A stretch of 42,170 nucleotides of DNA from the NCBI GenBank assembly GCA_045601325.1, contig JAZRZI010000033.1:1-42170 (forward strand). The letters are read 5' to 3'. Positions 33,076 to 41,506 of this stretch are shown in pieces. Origin of the DNA: JAZRZI01 sp045601325. GTDB lineage: Bacteria > Bacillota_I > Bacilli_A > RFN20 > CAG-826. The notes beneath the pieces were generated by a model that was not told the origin of the DNA, did no database searches, and worked only from the letters and a program-made list of their open reading frames with translations. The translations under genes and the position numbers were made by a program. The first letter of the stretch is position 1. Each line of letters begins with the position of its first letter.

Positions 33076-34475
33076 TATTTCAATTCTCCTCCACGTCCAC
33101 CGACTAATATTTCATCTAATCTAATTGTTGGTTGGCCAACATTGGTTCTAATAGAACCTGATGATGCACCACATTGGCCTTGGCCCATATCTAAATCGTC
33201 GCCAACCATATCAATGTGTTTTAAGATTTCTCCACCTTTGCCAATTAAAGTTGCACCCTTAACTGGTTCACAAACCTTACCATCTCTAATGATATATGCT
33301 TCTGAACAACCGAAATTAAATTCACCAGTAGTAGGATCAACGGAACCTCCGTGGAACGCTACTGCATATAAACCCAACTTTGTAGCTTTAATGATTTCTT
33401 CGGGTGTAGATTTACCATTAGCGATATAAGTGTTGCTCATACGAGAAGTTGGGCAATATCTATAGTTTTGTCTACGACAAGCACCATTACCGGATCTATT
33501 CATTCTTCTACCATTGAAATCATCAATCATGAAGTTTGTTAATTTACCGTTTTTGATTAAGACTCTCTTTTCGCCTGGGTTGCCTTCATCATCAATATCG
33601 ATTGAACCCCACGCACCAGGAATAGTGCTATCATCAACAGCGGTAACAATCTTACTAGCGACTAGTTGACCTTCTTTACCACAAAAACAAGACAAACCTT
33701 TAGCAACCGCAGATGCTTCTAGTGGGTGACCACATGCTTCGTGGAATAAAACGCCACCCCATCCATTACCAATAACAACAGGCATTTTGCCGGATGGACA
33801 TTCTTTTGCGGTTAACATCTTTAATGCTGTTTCAGCGGTTTTTCTAGCGGTCTTTCTAATATTGAGTTTTAATTTAAAGAAGGAAATGTCTGTTTGAGTT
33901 CCTGGTCCTTCAAATCCTGTTTCAATGCCGTTTTCGTCTGCACAAACAACCATAAATGCGACACGTCCAAACTCAGTTGCGCGCTTAAACCACTTGCCTT
34001 TTGAATTATAGATAGTGACAAATCTATGGTGATTAATAAAGTTAGCCATAGTTCTAACAATTCGCGGATCTTTAATACTAGAGATTTCCTCAAGACCCTC
34101 TCTTAATAGAGTAATCTTTTCTTCTCTAGGAACATCATTATAACTTAATGTAATTGGGTTTCTGTTTTTGCCTTTTATCTGTTTTAATTCTGTAACGGTA
34201 AGCAATCTTTCTCCTTGGAAAGAAGCTTTCAAAGAATTTGCTAATGAAAGCAAACCCCCTTTACTTAAATCGTTTGTGTAACCATACACACAGCGGTTTT
34301 CTTTCAATAAACGAAGACCGACCCCACACAAGGAACCAGAAGATGAAGACTTGACTTCTCCATTTTCAATCCCAAGAGCGTAACTGTTGCTATCTTCAAA
34401 GAAGATTTCAGCATAGTCTGCACCGGTGGATAAGGATTCGTTTAAAACATCAATAGCGAGCTTTTTGCTAATCAT
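33075..34475 (-). CDS. tldD: TldD metalloprotease catalytic subunit
   Basis: The zinc-bearing subunit of the TldD/E protease, which cleaves unfolded peptides. There are 466 residues from the ATG at 34475, chosen because GGAGGAA lies 7-8 nt upstream and MISKKLAIDVLNESLSTGAD is the family N-terminus. The open frame continues upstream but without homology. LFHEACGHPLEASAV contains the HExxxH zinc motif. GSIDIDDEGNPGEKRVLIKN is another conserved block. It is the first gene of the tldD-pmbA operon. Confidence 0.94.
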   Translation of the reverse strand: MISKKLAIDVLNESLSTGADYAEIFFEDSNSYALGIENGEVKSSSSGSLCGVGLRLLKENRCVYGYTNDLSKGGLLSLANSLKASFQGERLLTVTELKQIKGKNRNPITLSYNDVPREEKITLLREGLEEISSIKDPRIVRTMANFINHHRFVTIYNSKGKWFKRATEFGRVAFMVVCADENGIETGFEGPGTQTDISFFKLKLNIRKTARKTAETALKMLTAKECPSGKMPVVIGNGWGGVLFHEACGHPLEASAVAKGLSCFCGKEGQLVASKIVTAVDDSTIPGAWGSIDIDDEGNPGEKRVLIKNGKLTNFMIDDFNGRRMNRSGNGACRRQNYRYCPTSRMSNTYIANGKSTPEEIIKATKLGLYAVAFHGGSVDPTTGEFNFGCSEAYIIRDGKVCEPVKGATLIGKGGEILKHIDMVGDDLDMGQGQCGASSGSIRTNVGQPTIRLDEILVGGRGGELK

Positions 34476-34501
34476 GTTTATTCCTCCTAATCTAATATGA
34501 A

Positions 34502-34533
34502 AATAATGACTATAGTTTACCATAGCCATTATT
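34502..34533 (-). terminator. hairpin terminator after the metal regulator gene
   Basis: AATAATGACTATAG (34502-34515) and CCATAGCCATTATT (34520-34533) form a 14-bp stem with a 4-nt loop. On the minus strand the two non-Watson-Crick positions become G-U pairs, and a T-rich TTATTTTC follows. Orientation and pairing favour termination of the leftward regulator operon. A protein-binding palindrome ahead of tldD is the alternative. Confidence 0.7.
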
Positions 34534-34543
34534 ATTTGAATAT

Positions 34544-34906
34544 TTATTTGTTTACTTTGTTTTTGATTGCTTCGAATGTTTCATCTGAGATGTCGTGTTC
34601 AATTTTACACGCATCTTTTAACGCAGTTTCTTCACTTACACCGAGGGATGATATCCACTTTGTTAAGACCGTGTGTCTTTCATATATTTTAGATGCAATT
34701 TCTTCCCCTTGTGGAGTGAGAGTAATCAATCCTCTGTCATCGATGTTAATGTAACCATTTTCTTTAAGTTTTTTCATCGCAACACTAACGGAAGGTTTTG
34801 AAAAACTCATATCGTTTACAATATCGATGCTTCTGACCACGCCAAGGCGATTTCTTAACACCAAAATTCTCTCTAAATAATCTTCTCCTGATTCTAGAAC
34901 GTGCAT
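34544..34906 (-). CDS. DtxR/MntR-family metal-dependent repressor
   Basis: A 120-residue winged-helix regulator without the SH3-like third domain, so MntR-sized. The start is set at ATG 34906, giving MHVLESGEDYLERILVL. By alignment from memory the metal residues are Asp9, Glu12, His78, Cys100, Glu103 and His104. Asp9 and Glu12 are as in MntR, whereas DACKIEH (98-104) resembles the ACRWEH site of DtxR, with Cys in place of MntR Glu99. It may sense Mn2+ or Fe2+. It lies 1 bp after the glycosyltransferase stop and is probably co-transcribed with it. No metal transporter is in the window. Confidence 0.87.
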   Translation of the reverse strand: MHVLESGEDYLERILVLRNRLGVVRSIDIVNDMSFSKPSVSVAMKKLKENGYINIDDRGLITLTPQGEEIASKIYERHTVLTKWISSLGVSEETALKDACKIEHDISDETFEAIKNKVNK

Positions 34907-34907
34907 A

Positions 34908-35930
34908 TTATTTTGCCTTCTTTTCTTTAAATTCATTTAATAATTTTTCGTATGTTGCTTTGAGTTCTAAACCAACTTTTTCTAGTGTTCTTTCTCCCAC
35001 TAATTTCATACCATTAGTTAGAATAGTGGAGTTATCGTTTGTCATTAATTGGTCTAATTTATTTACAAAACCCTTATTATCTTTAGCTTTATAACAATCT
35101 CTTCCATCTTCCATCCAATCGGAATAAACGCCGATATCTCTAATTAATACTGGGCAAGAAGATGCGAGAGCTTCTAAGACAACAATGCCCTCGGTTTCTT
35201 CATATGATGGGAAGAACAAACACTCTGAATATCTATAAGCGCCTTTAATAATTGCGTTATCGATATATCCAGGCATAATGACGTTTGCTGGTCTGTGTTT
35301 TATAGCTCTTAATACATTTGGTTGAGTTAATATTCTTTGTAAGAAACCAAACCATATAAATTTGATGTCTGACCTTTCTTTAGCGACCGCGAAGAAATCT
35401 TTGATGCCCTTACGATTGAATGGGAAACCAACACCCATAACAACTTTTTCACCTTCTTGAATATTAAAATGTTCTTTGAAAGCTTTTACTTTGTTTTCAT
35501 CGTAAGCATATTCTTTTGGATCGATGCCGTTAGATGTATACATAACAGGCGTATCAAATCCATATGCATCTATTAAACGTTTTGAATATTCTGTTGGAGT
35601 AATAATGAAATCGGCGTGTTTATAAAACCACATAAGGTTTGGATTAAACCAAATTTTCATAATCTTCCAGAGTCTAAAAGAATTTCTAAAATCTTCCTTT
35701 GTAGAGTGGCCGTGCACAATTACAGGAACACCTTTTTTCTTTAATTTCTTTAACAACCTTTTAGCGCTTGGAAAATATGTATTAATGTGTGCAATATCAT
35801 ACGTGTCTTTTGGGTCTAATGTATATTCAACACCCGCACTAGTTAAAGCCACTATTTGGTGTTTTAATGCTCTTCCAATACCAGACTTTTTGATTTTGTC
35901 TTGTTTTTCAAAATAAAGTAATACTTTCAT
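34908..35930 (-). CDS. GT4 glycosyltransferase, CpoA-like glycolipid synthase
   Basis: A 340-residue retaining GT-B enzyme. KKSGIGRALKHQ near the N-terminus, HGHSTKEDFRNSF, ITPTEYSKRL, YTSNGIDPKEY and the EX7E motif with Glu245 and Glu253 in EETEGIVVLEALA all match my recollection of Streptococcus CpoA. That enzyme adds a second sugar to monoglucosyl-diacylglycerol in glycolipid and lipoteichoic-acid anchor synthesis. The likely site of action is the inner face of the membrane. The donor and acceptor sugars cannot be assigned from sequence alone. It is the first gene of a two-gene operon with the metal regulator. A diverged paralogue lies at 18973-20010. Confidence 0.83.
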   Translation of the reverse strand: MKVLLYFEKQDKIKKSGIGRALKHQIVALTSAGVEYTLDPKDTYDIAHINTYFPSAKRLLKKLKKKGVPVIVHGHSTKEDFRNSFRLWKIMKIWFNPNLMWFYKHADFIITPTEYSKRLIDAYGFDTPVMYTSNGIDPKEYAYDENKVKAFKEHFNIQEGEKVVMGVGFPFNRKGIKDFFAVAKERSDIKFIWFGFLQRILTQPNVLRAIKHRPANVIMPGYIDNAIIKGAYRYSECLFFPSYEETEGIVVLEALASSCPVLIRDIGVYSDWMEDGRDCYKAKDNKGFVNKLDQLMTNDNSTILTNGMKLVGERTLEKVGLELKATYEKLLNEFKEKKAK

Positions 35931-36075
35931 TATTTAAAAGTTCCCGTGTGTGAAAACATTCTAAAACAAACCATTATTGAAATCAATAATAGTGATTTTT
36001 CTAAATTGGAGATAATTTGTATAAAAATCTATTTCATATTCTTAGAATATTTGTTATTATCATTTAGCAAACTTT

Positions 36076-36108
36076 CTTTGAACGACATACGGTTCAAGGC
36101 GGAAGGAG
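36076..36108 (+). promoter_or_regulatory. hairpin next to the rpmE ribosome binding site (possible L31 leader)
   Basis: CTTTGAAC (36076-36083) pairs with GTTCAAGG (36092-36099), 8 bp with one G-U, ending 1 nt before the GGAAGGAG ribosome binding site. A second hairpin, ATTATTGA/TCAATAAT (35973-35990) with a T-run after it, lies further upstream. Ribosomal protein leaders that bind their own product often look like this. That function is inferred only. The rest of 35931-36119 shows no gene. Confidence 0.45.
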
Positions 36109-36119
36109 AAAAAACTGAT

Positions 36120-36332
36120 ATGAAAAAAGGTATTCACCCAACATACCATCGTTGCACAGTTACTTGCGTTTCCTGCGGTGCTACATTCGAAACAGGTTCA
36201 ACATTAAGCGAAATCAAAGTTGATACTTGTTCTAATTGCCACCCATATTACACAGGTAAATCAAGATATGTCCAAGCTGATGGTCGTGTCGATCGTTTCA
36301 ATCGTAAGTACGGTTTAAACAACAAGAAATAA
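36120..36332 (+). CDS. rpmE: 50S ribosomal protein L31, zinc-binding (C+) type
   Basis: A large-subunit protein bridging the two ribosomal subunits. There are 70 residues. The C+ form is shown by the cysteines in TVTCVSCGATF (Cys16, Cys19) and DTCSNCHPYYTG (Cys37, Cys40), which would hold one zinc. Zinc-type L31 often doubles as a zinc store, replaced by a C- form under zinc limitation. None is seen here. The ATG at 36120 follows AAGGAG, and the longer upstream open frame is leader sequence. Confidence 0.97.
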   Translation: MKKGIHPTYHRCTVTCVSCGATFETGSTLSEIKVDTCSNCHPYYTGKSRYVQADGRVDRFNRKYGLNNKK

Positions 36333-36351
36333 GTTTTAATTCAAAACAAAC

Positions 36352-36378
36352 ACCGGAGAAATCCGGTTTTCTTTTTTA
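36352..36378 (+). terminator. rho-independent terminator after rpmE
   Basis: ACCGGA (36352-36357), loop GAAA and TCCGGT (36362-36367), followed by TTTCTTTTTT. A GNRA-type tetraloop gives a very stable hairpin. Confidence 0.92.
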
Positions 36379-36481
36379 AATCCAATGACGCTTATAATAT
36401 TTTAAGAACTTCTAGACTAACCAACAATCTTACTCAAACCGAAGAATCTTTAAAACAAAAATACTATAAGTAATTTTTAAG

Positions 36482-36489
36482 TGTATAAT
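36482..36489 (+). promoter_or_regulatory. candidate -10 promoter for metG
   Basis: TATAAT at 36484-36489 stands 27 bp before the metG ATG. The -35 is weak. The 183-bp gap 36333-36515 contains no T-box or S-box signature that I can recognise. Confidence 0.55.
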
Positions 36490-36515
36490 TACTAACAAGC
36501 GGAGGCTCATTTGCC

Positions 36516-38111
36516 ATGGAAAAGAAAAAATTTTATATTACTACCCCAATTTATTACCCAAGCGCTAAGTTGCACATCGGACACGCATACTGCACAACAT
36601 TATCAGATGTATTAGCAAGAAACAAGAGAATGCGCGGCTTTGAAACATTCTTTTTAACTGGCGCGGATGAACACGGTTTAAAAATTGAAAAAAACGCTGC
36701 GCTCGCAGGTAAGACACCACAAGAGTTTGTTGATGGAATTGTTGAAGGTTTCTATAAGCTTTGGGATTTATTAAAAATCTCTAATGATGACTTTATTAGA
36801 ACAACACAAGAAAGACACACAACCGTTGTTCAAAAAATATTCACACAAATGTTGAATCAAGGTGACATTTATCTTGATAAATACAAAGGTTGGTATTGTA
36901 CGCCTTGTGAATCTTTCTGGACCGATACACAGGTTGGCCCCGAACACGTTTGCCCTGATTGTGGTAGACCGGTTCAATTGGCGGAAGAAGAATCATATTT
37001 CTTTAAAACAAGTAAATATGTTGACAAATTATTGGAGTTTTACGAGCAAAATCCTAAGTTTTTAACACCTGAGTCTCGTAAAAACGAAATGATTAATACA
37101 TTTATCAAACCAGGATTAGATGATTTGTGTGTTTCTAGAACATCATTTACTTGGGGTGTCCAAATTAGAGAAAACCCTAAACACGTTATCTATGTTTGGT
37201 TAGATGCATTAACAAACTATATCACTGCTTTAGGTTATGGTAGTGATAACCCAGAAAGATTTGAAAAATTCTGGCAAGATCCTGAATGTGAAATCATTCA
37301 TATTCTCGGCGCTGATATCACTAGATTCCACGCAATCTATTGGCCAATGTTTTTGGAGAGTTTGGGTTTAAGAAAACCAGATAGAGAATTTGTCCACGGA
37401 CTATTAATGATGAAAGATACAAAGATGTCTAAATCAAAAGGAAACGTTGTTGACCCATTTCCACTTGTAGAAAGATATGGTGTTGACGCGGTTAGATATT
37501 ACTTAACTAGAGAAGTTATATTTGGACAAGACGGAAGTTTCTCTCCAGAACAATTCGTTGAAAGAATCAATATGGACCTTGCAAATTCATTAGGTAATTT
37601 ACTAAATAGAACAGTTTCTATGATTAATAAATACTTCGATGGTGTGGTTCCTAGCTATCAAGGAAAAGTCACTGCCTTCGATGGTGAACTTGAAAGTGTT
37701 GCTAGAGCAACGGTTGCATCATATGAAAACCTCATGGATGACTTAAAGATTACCGATGCAATTATTGCGGTTAACGAATTAGTTAATAGAGCTAACAAAT
37801 ATATTGATGAAACCACCCCTTGGGCGTTAGCAAAAGATCCAGAAAAACAAAAAGATCTCGCGAGCGTTATGAACCACCTTGCTAATGCAATTTATATTTC
37901 TGGTATGTTATTAAAACCAGTATTGGTTACAGCTAGTGATAAATTATTTGCACAACTTGGCGTTGAAGGTGTTTTATTGAACTATGAGAATGTACATAAC
38001 TTTGGGTGCGTACAAAATGTCAAAGTTAATAAAGGAGATCAATTATTCCCAAGACTTGATGTTGCTACAGAAGTTGAATTTATCCAAAACATGACGGGCG
38101 CGAACAAGTAG
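36516..38111 (+). CDS. metG: methionyl-tRNA synthetase
   Basis: A class I synthetase charging initiator and elongator tRNA-Met. There are 531 residues. HIGHAY near residue 20 and KMSKSKGN are the two catalytic signatures. CTPCESF and CPDCGRP form the zinc knuckle of the connective domain. At this length it ends after the anticodon-binding domain and lacks the C-terminal EMAP-II-like tRNA-binding domain of the Bacillus enzyme. GCGGAGG lies upstream of the ATG. It is followed by its own terminator, so it is monocistronic. Confidence 0.97.
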   Translation: MEKKKFYITTPIYYPSAKLHIGHAYCTTLSDVLARNKRMRGFETFFLTGADEHGLKIEKNAALAGKTPQEFVDGIVEGFYKLWDLLKISNDDFIRTTQERHTTVVQKIFTQMLNQGDIYLDKYKGWYCTPCESFWTDTQVGPEHVCPDCGRPVQLAEEESYFFKTSKYVDKLLEFYEQNPKFLTPESRKNEMINTFIKPGLDDLCVSRTSFTWGVQIRENPKHVIYVWLDALTNYITALGYGSDNPERFEKFWQDPECEIIHILGADITRFHAIYWPMFLESLGLRKPDREFVHGLLMMKDTKMSKSKGNVVDPFPLVERYGVDAVRYYLTREVIFGQDGSFSPEQFVERINMDLANSLGNLLNRTVSMINKYFDGVVPSYQGKVTAFDGELESVARATVASYENLMDDLKITDAIIAVNELVNRANKYIDETTPWALAKDPEKQKDLASVMNHLANAIYISGMLLKPVLVTASDKLFAQLGVEGVLLNYENVHNFGCVQNVKVNKGDQLFPRLDVATEVEFIQNMTGANK

Positions 38112-38133
38112 TTAATCGATAATAATCAACAAG

Positions 38134-38161
38134 AAGATTCAAAATAATTTGAATCTTTTTT
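38134..38161 (+). terminator. rho-independent terminator after metG
   Basis: AAGATTCAAA (38134-38143) and TTTGAATCTT (38148-38157), a perfect 10-bp stem with a 4-nt loop and a T-run. Confidence 0.93.
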
Positions 38162-38198
38162 ATTACTTAAGTAAAATGTACAAAAGAGGTAAATGGTT

Positions 38199-39506
38199 AT
38201 GGTAAATGAACTAATTGTATTTTTAAACAAAACTCACTCTCAATATCACACAATTGATAACGAAAAAGAGATTTTATTATCTAATGAATATAACGAACTA
38301 TTAGAAGGAGAAAACTGGGTATTAATCCCGGGCGGCAAATACTTTGTTTCAAGAGGCGGATCATCCCTTATTGCTTTTAATTTACCATCTGAATTATCAA
38401 ACGATTTCCATTACCAGATTATCGCCTCTCATAGCGATTCACCAACGTTTAAACTAAAGGCAAATCCAATCATCGTGGAGAACGGCTTTGTTAAATTAAA
38501 CGTCGAAAAATATGGCGGCATGATTTATAGCTGCTGGCTAGATAGACCACTAACAATAGCGGGTAGAATCATGGTTGAATCTAACAATAAAATTGTTAGC
38601 AAACCATTCTATATTGATAAAGACCTATTAACCATTCCTAATGTTGCGGTTCATATGAATAAGGAAATCAATAGTGGTTTTGTATATAATCCACAAGTTG
38701 ATTTATTACCTATTTTAGGACAAGTTGAAGACGGCAAAGATTATTTAAAAGAAATCTTCAAATTGGGCGGCATTACCGAGTTCGAAAAAGTTATTAGTTT
38801 TGACCTATTTTTAACGCCTAGAGAAAACGCTTCGTTGAGTGGTCTAAATGATGAATTTATTTCATCTCCAAAACTAGATAATTTAGAATGTGCATTCCTA
38901 ACACTAAAAGGATTAATTGAATCTTCTAACAATCAAAACGTCGTTCCGGTTTATGCTTGCTTTGATAACGAGGAAGTTGGTTCATCATCCATTAATGGTG
39001 CGGGGTCAACTTTCTTAGATGATATTCTTACACGCATCGCCATTTGTTTAAACAAAGACAAAGAAGAACAACTTATCGCTATTAATAAATCATTTGTTAT
39101 ATCTAGCGATAACGCTCACGGATTACACCCTAATCATCCTGAATGCTCAGACTCAACAAACAGAGTCCACTTAAACAGAGGTGTAGTTATTAAATATAAC
39201 GCTAATATGAAATATTGTTCTGATGCTTTTAGCGCGGGCGCATTGAAGTTAATTCTTAACACAAACAACATTCCTTATCAAGAATATGAAAATAAATCCA
39301 ACATGCCTGGTGGTTCAACATTAGGAAACATATTACAAGAGCACACAAGTGTTCACATAGTGGATATTGGCCTTGCTCAATTAGCCATGCATTCTAGTTA
39401 TGAAGTTGCAGGCACAAAAGACATTAAAACAATGTTTGATTTATCTAAATCTTTCTACAGTGGTAATTTGGTGGTTTCTAACGACTCCGCTGAATACATT
39501 AAATAA
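38199..39506 (+). CDS. M18-family aspartyl aminopeptidase
   Basis: A dinuclear zinc exopeptidase removing N-terminal acidic residues, cytoplasmic. There are 435 residues. The metal and catalytic motifs are ASHSDSPTFKL (His and Asp ligands), FDNEEVGSSS (catalytic Glu pair) and SSDNAHGLHPNHPE (Asp ligand), with a final His in the AMHSSYE segment. I choose ATG 38199 over the ATG two codons earlier because AGAGG lies 9 nt before it but only 3 nt before the first. It heads the run aminopeptidase-mutarotase-methyltransferase. Confidence 0.92.
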   Translation: MVNELIVFLNKTHSQYHTIDNEKEILLSNEYNELLEGENWVLIPGGKYFVSRGGSSLIAFNLPSELSNDFHYQIIASHSDSPTFKLKANPIIVENGFVKLNVEKYGGMIYSCWLDRPLTIAGRIMVESNNKIVSKPFYIDKDLLTIPNVAVHMNKEINSGFVYNPQVDLLPILGQVEDGKDYLKEIFKLGGITEFEKVISFDLFLTPRENASLSGLNDEFISSPKLDNLECAFLTLKGLIESSNNQNVVPVYACFDNEEVGSSSINGAGSTFLDDILTRIAICLNKDKEEQLIAINKSFVISSDNAHGLHPNHPECSDSTNRVHLNRGVVIKYNANMKYCSDAFSAGALKLILNTNNIPYQEYENKSNMPGGSTLGNILQEHTSVHIVDIGLAQLAMHSSYEVAGTKDIKTMFDLSKSFYSGNLVVSNDSAEYIK

Positions 39507-39524
39507 TTGTTGGAGCTAAACATA

Positions 39525-39842
39525 ATGGAAAAATATGCTTGGAAAGGATATATCGTCGAAGGCAAAAAAGACGAATATATCAAACGTCATAACGAGATAT
39601 GGCCAGAAATGGTAAAGGTATTAAAAGAAGCAGGCATTTGTAATTACACAATTTGGTGTAACGGAAACGAACTTTTTGGCTACTATGAATGTGAAAATGA
39701 CGTTGAATTTGCCGCTAAAACGCAAGCAAGTTCCCCAATAGTGGATAAATGGAACGAATATATGAAAGACGTTTTAATTCTTCCCATGGATCCAGTTACA
39801 GGTGCCCAACCATTATTAGAAAAAGTATTTGAACTTAAATAA
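39525..39842 (+). CDS. rhaM: L-rhamnose mutarotase-like protein
   Basis: A small dimeric alpha+beta-barrel protein that interconverts the anomers of L-rhamnose. There are 105 residues, matching RhaM at about 104. The family features are YAWKGYIVEGKKDEYIKRHN, with the candidate active-site His, EIWPEM and NYTIWCNGNELFGYYE. The ATG at 39525 follows GGAG at 39512-39515. No other rhamnose genes are in the window, so the true substrate is open. Confidence 0.85.
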   Translation: MEKYAWKGYIVEGKKDEYIKRHNEIWPEMVKVLKEAGICNYTIWCNGNELFGYYECENDVEFAAKTQASSPIVDKWNEYMKDVLILPMDPVTGAQPLLEKVFELK

Positions 39843-39843
39843 T

Positions 39844-41208
39844 ATGAATAGAAGAAACCTACCTCACGAAATACTTAAGGGCACATGTGTTGATATATCT
39901 AGCGAAGGTAAAGGAGTTGTCAAAGTAGATAAAGACATTATTTTTTGTGATGGTTTGTTTCCTGGTGAAACCGCAGACATAGAAATCCTATATTCCCGTG
40001 CGGGAGTGCTTTTTGGAAAAGTAAGAAGGTTATATAACACCTCAAAGGATAGAATCCAACCTAGATGCAAGATTTGTACATCTTGTGGAGGTTGCCAATA
40101 TCAACAACTAGACTACTCCGCTCAGCTTTTATATAAAACAAATAGAGTCAAAAACGCATTAGAAAGAATTGCTCACGTTAAAACGAATGTCAACCCTTGT
40201 TTGGGCATGAAAGACCCATATAACTATAGAAACAAAATTCAAATGCCTTTTGGGAGAGATAGAAAAGGTAATGTTGTATATGGTTTCTATCGTGAAAACA
40301 GTCACGAAATTATACCAGTTAAAGAATGTGCGATAGAAAATAAAAAAGCTAGCTCTATTCTTTGGGACATTAAAGAATTAGTCAAAGAAATGAATATACC
40401 GGTATATAACGAAGATACCGGGAAAGGTATTTTGCGTTATGTTCTTGTAAGAACCAGTTATCATTACGATGAACTAATGGTGGTTCTTGTAACTTCTATG
40501 ATGAACTTTCCAGGACAAAGAAATTTTGTTGATGCATTAATTAAGAAACATCCAGAAATAACCACAGTGGTGGAAAACGTCAATAAGAGATACACAAACG
40601 TCATATTAGGAACAGAAGAAAAGATTCTATATGGAAAAGGATCCATCAAAGATAGTATTTTAGGTTTAACTTTTGAGATATCCGCATCTAGTTTTTATCA
40701 AGTAAATCCTGTTCAAGTAGAAGTCCTATATAAGACAGCATTAGATTTAATTGATATTAACAAATCACAAACCGTTCTTGATGCCTACAGTGGTGTGGGT
40801 ACGATTGGTTTAATCGCATCAAAAAAAGCAAAGAAAGTCATATCTATAGAAATAGTTAAAGACGCACATAGAAACGCGATAGAGAATGCGAAAAGAAATA
40901 ACATCGATAACATAGAATTCTATTGTGATGATGCTGGTCACTTTATTGATAATCTAAAAGAAGACTTAGATATAGTTATCATGGATCCACCTAGAAAAGG
41001 TAGTGATGAGAAGTTTCTATCCACGTTGTTAAGAAAGAAACCAAAACAAATCATTTATGTTTCTTGCGACCCAGAAACATTAGCCAGAGATATAGAGTTT
41101 ATTTCTGATAATTACATAGTAGAATATGTCCAGCCAGTAGACATGTTTCCTATGACTTGCCACGTAGAGACAGTTGTATCTCTTATTTATAAGAGATACA
41201 GCGATTAG
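39844..41208 (+). CDS. rlmD: 23S rRNA (uracil-5-)-methyltransferase, RlmD/TrmA family
   Basis: A SAM-dependent methyltransferase forming 5-methyluridine in RNA, probably U1939 and, as in Bacillus RlmCD, perhaps U747 of 23S rRNA. There are 454 residues. A TRAM-like N-terminal domain starts GTCVDISSEGKGVVKVD. An iron-sulfur cluster site is suggested by Cys75, Cys81 and Cys84 in CKICTSCGGC, with the Cys of IPVKECAI as fourth ligand. LDAYSGVGTIGLIAS is the SAM motif, MDPPRKGSD a catalytic loop, and VSCDPETLARD carries the nucleophilic Cys. The ATG lies 1 bp after the mutarotase stop with no clear ribosome binding site, so it is probably coupled. Members differ in target, so tRNA U54 is an alternative. 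Confidence 0.88.
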   Translation: MNRRNLPHEILKGTCVDISSEGKGVVKVDKDIIFCDGLFPGETADIEILYSRAGVLFGKVRRLYNTSKDRIQPRCKICTSCGGCQYQQLDYSAQLLYKTNRVKNALERIAHVKTNVNPCLGMKDPYNYRNKIQMPFGRDRKGNVVYGFYRENSHEIIPVKECAIENKKASSILWDIKELVKEMNIPVYNEDTGKGILRYVLVRTSYHYDELMVVLVTSMMNFPGQRNFVDALIKKHPEITTVVENVNKRYTNVILGTEEKILYGKGSIKDSILGLTFEISASSFYQVNPVQVEVLYKTALDLIDINKSQTVLDAYSGVGTIGLIASKKAKKVISIEIVKDAHRNAIENAKRNNIDNIEFYCDDAGHFIDNLKEDLDIVIMDPPRKGSDEKFLSTLLRKKPKQIIYVSCDPETLARDIEFISDNYIVEYVQPVDMFPMTCHVETVVSLIYKRYSD

Positions 41209-41245
41209 CAAAAAAGTGTCGATTACATCGAAAGAATTTCAATTT

Positions 41246-41275
41246 TAGTGCTTTGATATACGGGCACTATTTTTT
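41246..41275 (+). terminator. rho-independent terminator after rlmD
   Basis: TAGTGC (41246-41251) pairs with GCACTA (41264-41269) across a 12-nt loop, followed directly by six T residues. Confidence 0.75.
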
Positions 41276-41506
41276 GATATATAGTGGCGAAAATAGGCCA
41301 AAATACATACGAACTCTATGGTGAAAGGGTATTGGCTGGAAACATATCAGTTTTTGAGGCTCAACAAAGAACATGTTTGAATACACCTGTACACTAAGTT
41401 GAAGTTTATTTTAATCAAGGGCTAAACGGGACAAATAAAATAAAAATATTAAAATAGTCCCATTAAGCATGAGATTATGTTATAATTATATCGGGAGTAA
41501 AAATAT
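41276..41506. other. gene-poor gap with a possible gene remnant
   Basis: Between the rlmD terminator and the last gene I see no convincing gene. A 37-codon open frame (GTG 41284 to TAA 41397) without a ribosome binding site encodes KIGQNTYELYGERVLAGN, which looks protein-like and could be a fragment of a lost gene. An inverted repeat GGGAC...GTCCC spans about 41429-41462, just before the next promoter, and might bind a regulator. Confidence 0.4.
41478..41486 (+). promoter_or_regulatory. extended -10 promoter of the DUF4143-type ATPase gene
   Basis: TG-T-TATAAT at 41478-41486, about 20 bp before the ATG and just ahead of the GGGAG ribosome binding site. Confidence 0.65.

Noticed and set aside
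31753..34475. A RiPP or microcin biosynthetic locus built around TldD/TldE
   Set aside because: No small precursor-like open frame, modifying enzyme or exporter lies nearby. TldD/E is widespread outside such loci.
36333..36515. T-box or S-box riboswitch upstream of metG
   Set aside because: No T-box antiterminator signature or SAM-riboswitch core is visible; only the rpmE terminator and a TATAAT box are supported.
39525..39842. Rhamnose utilisation operon
   Set aside because: Only the mutarotase-like gene is present; there is no isomerase, kinase, aldolase or transporter. The gene is probably an orphan or acts on another sugar.
41284..41397. Small protein gene of 37 codons
   Set aside because: It has no ribosome binding site, sits close behind a terminator and has a GTG start. 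I report it as a possible remnant, not as a gene.
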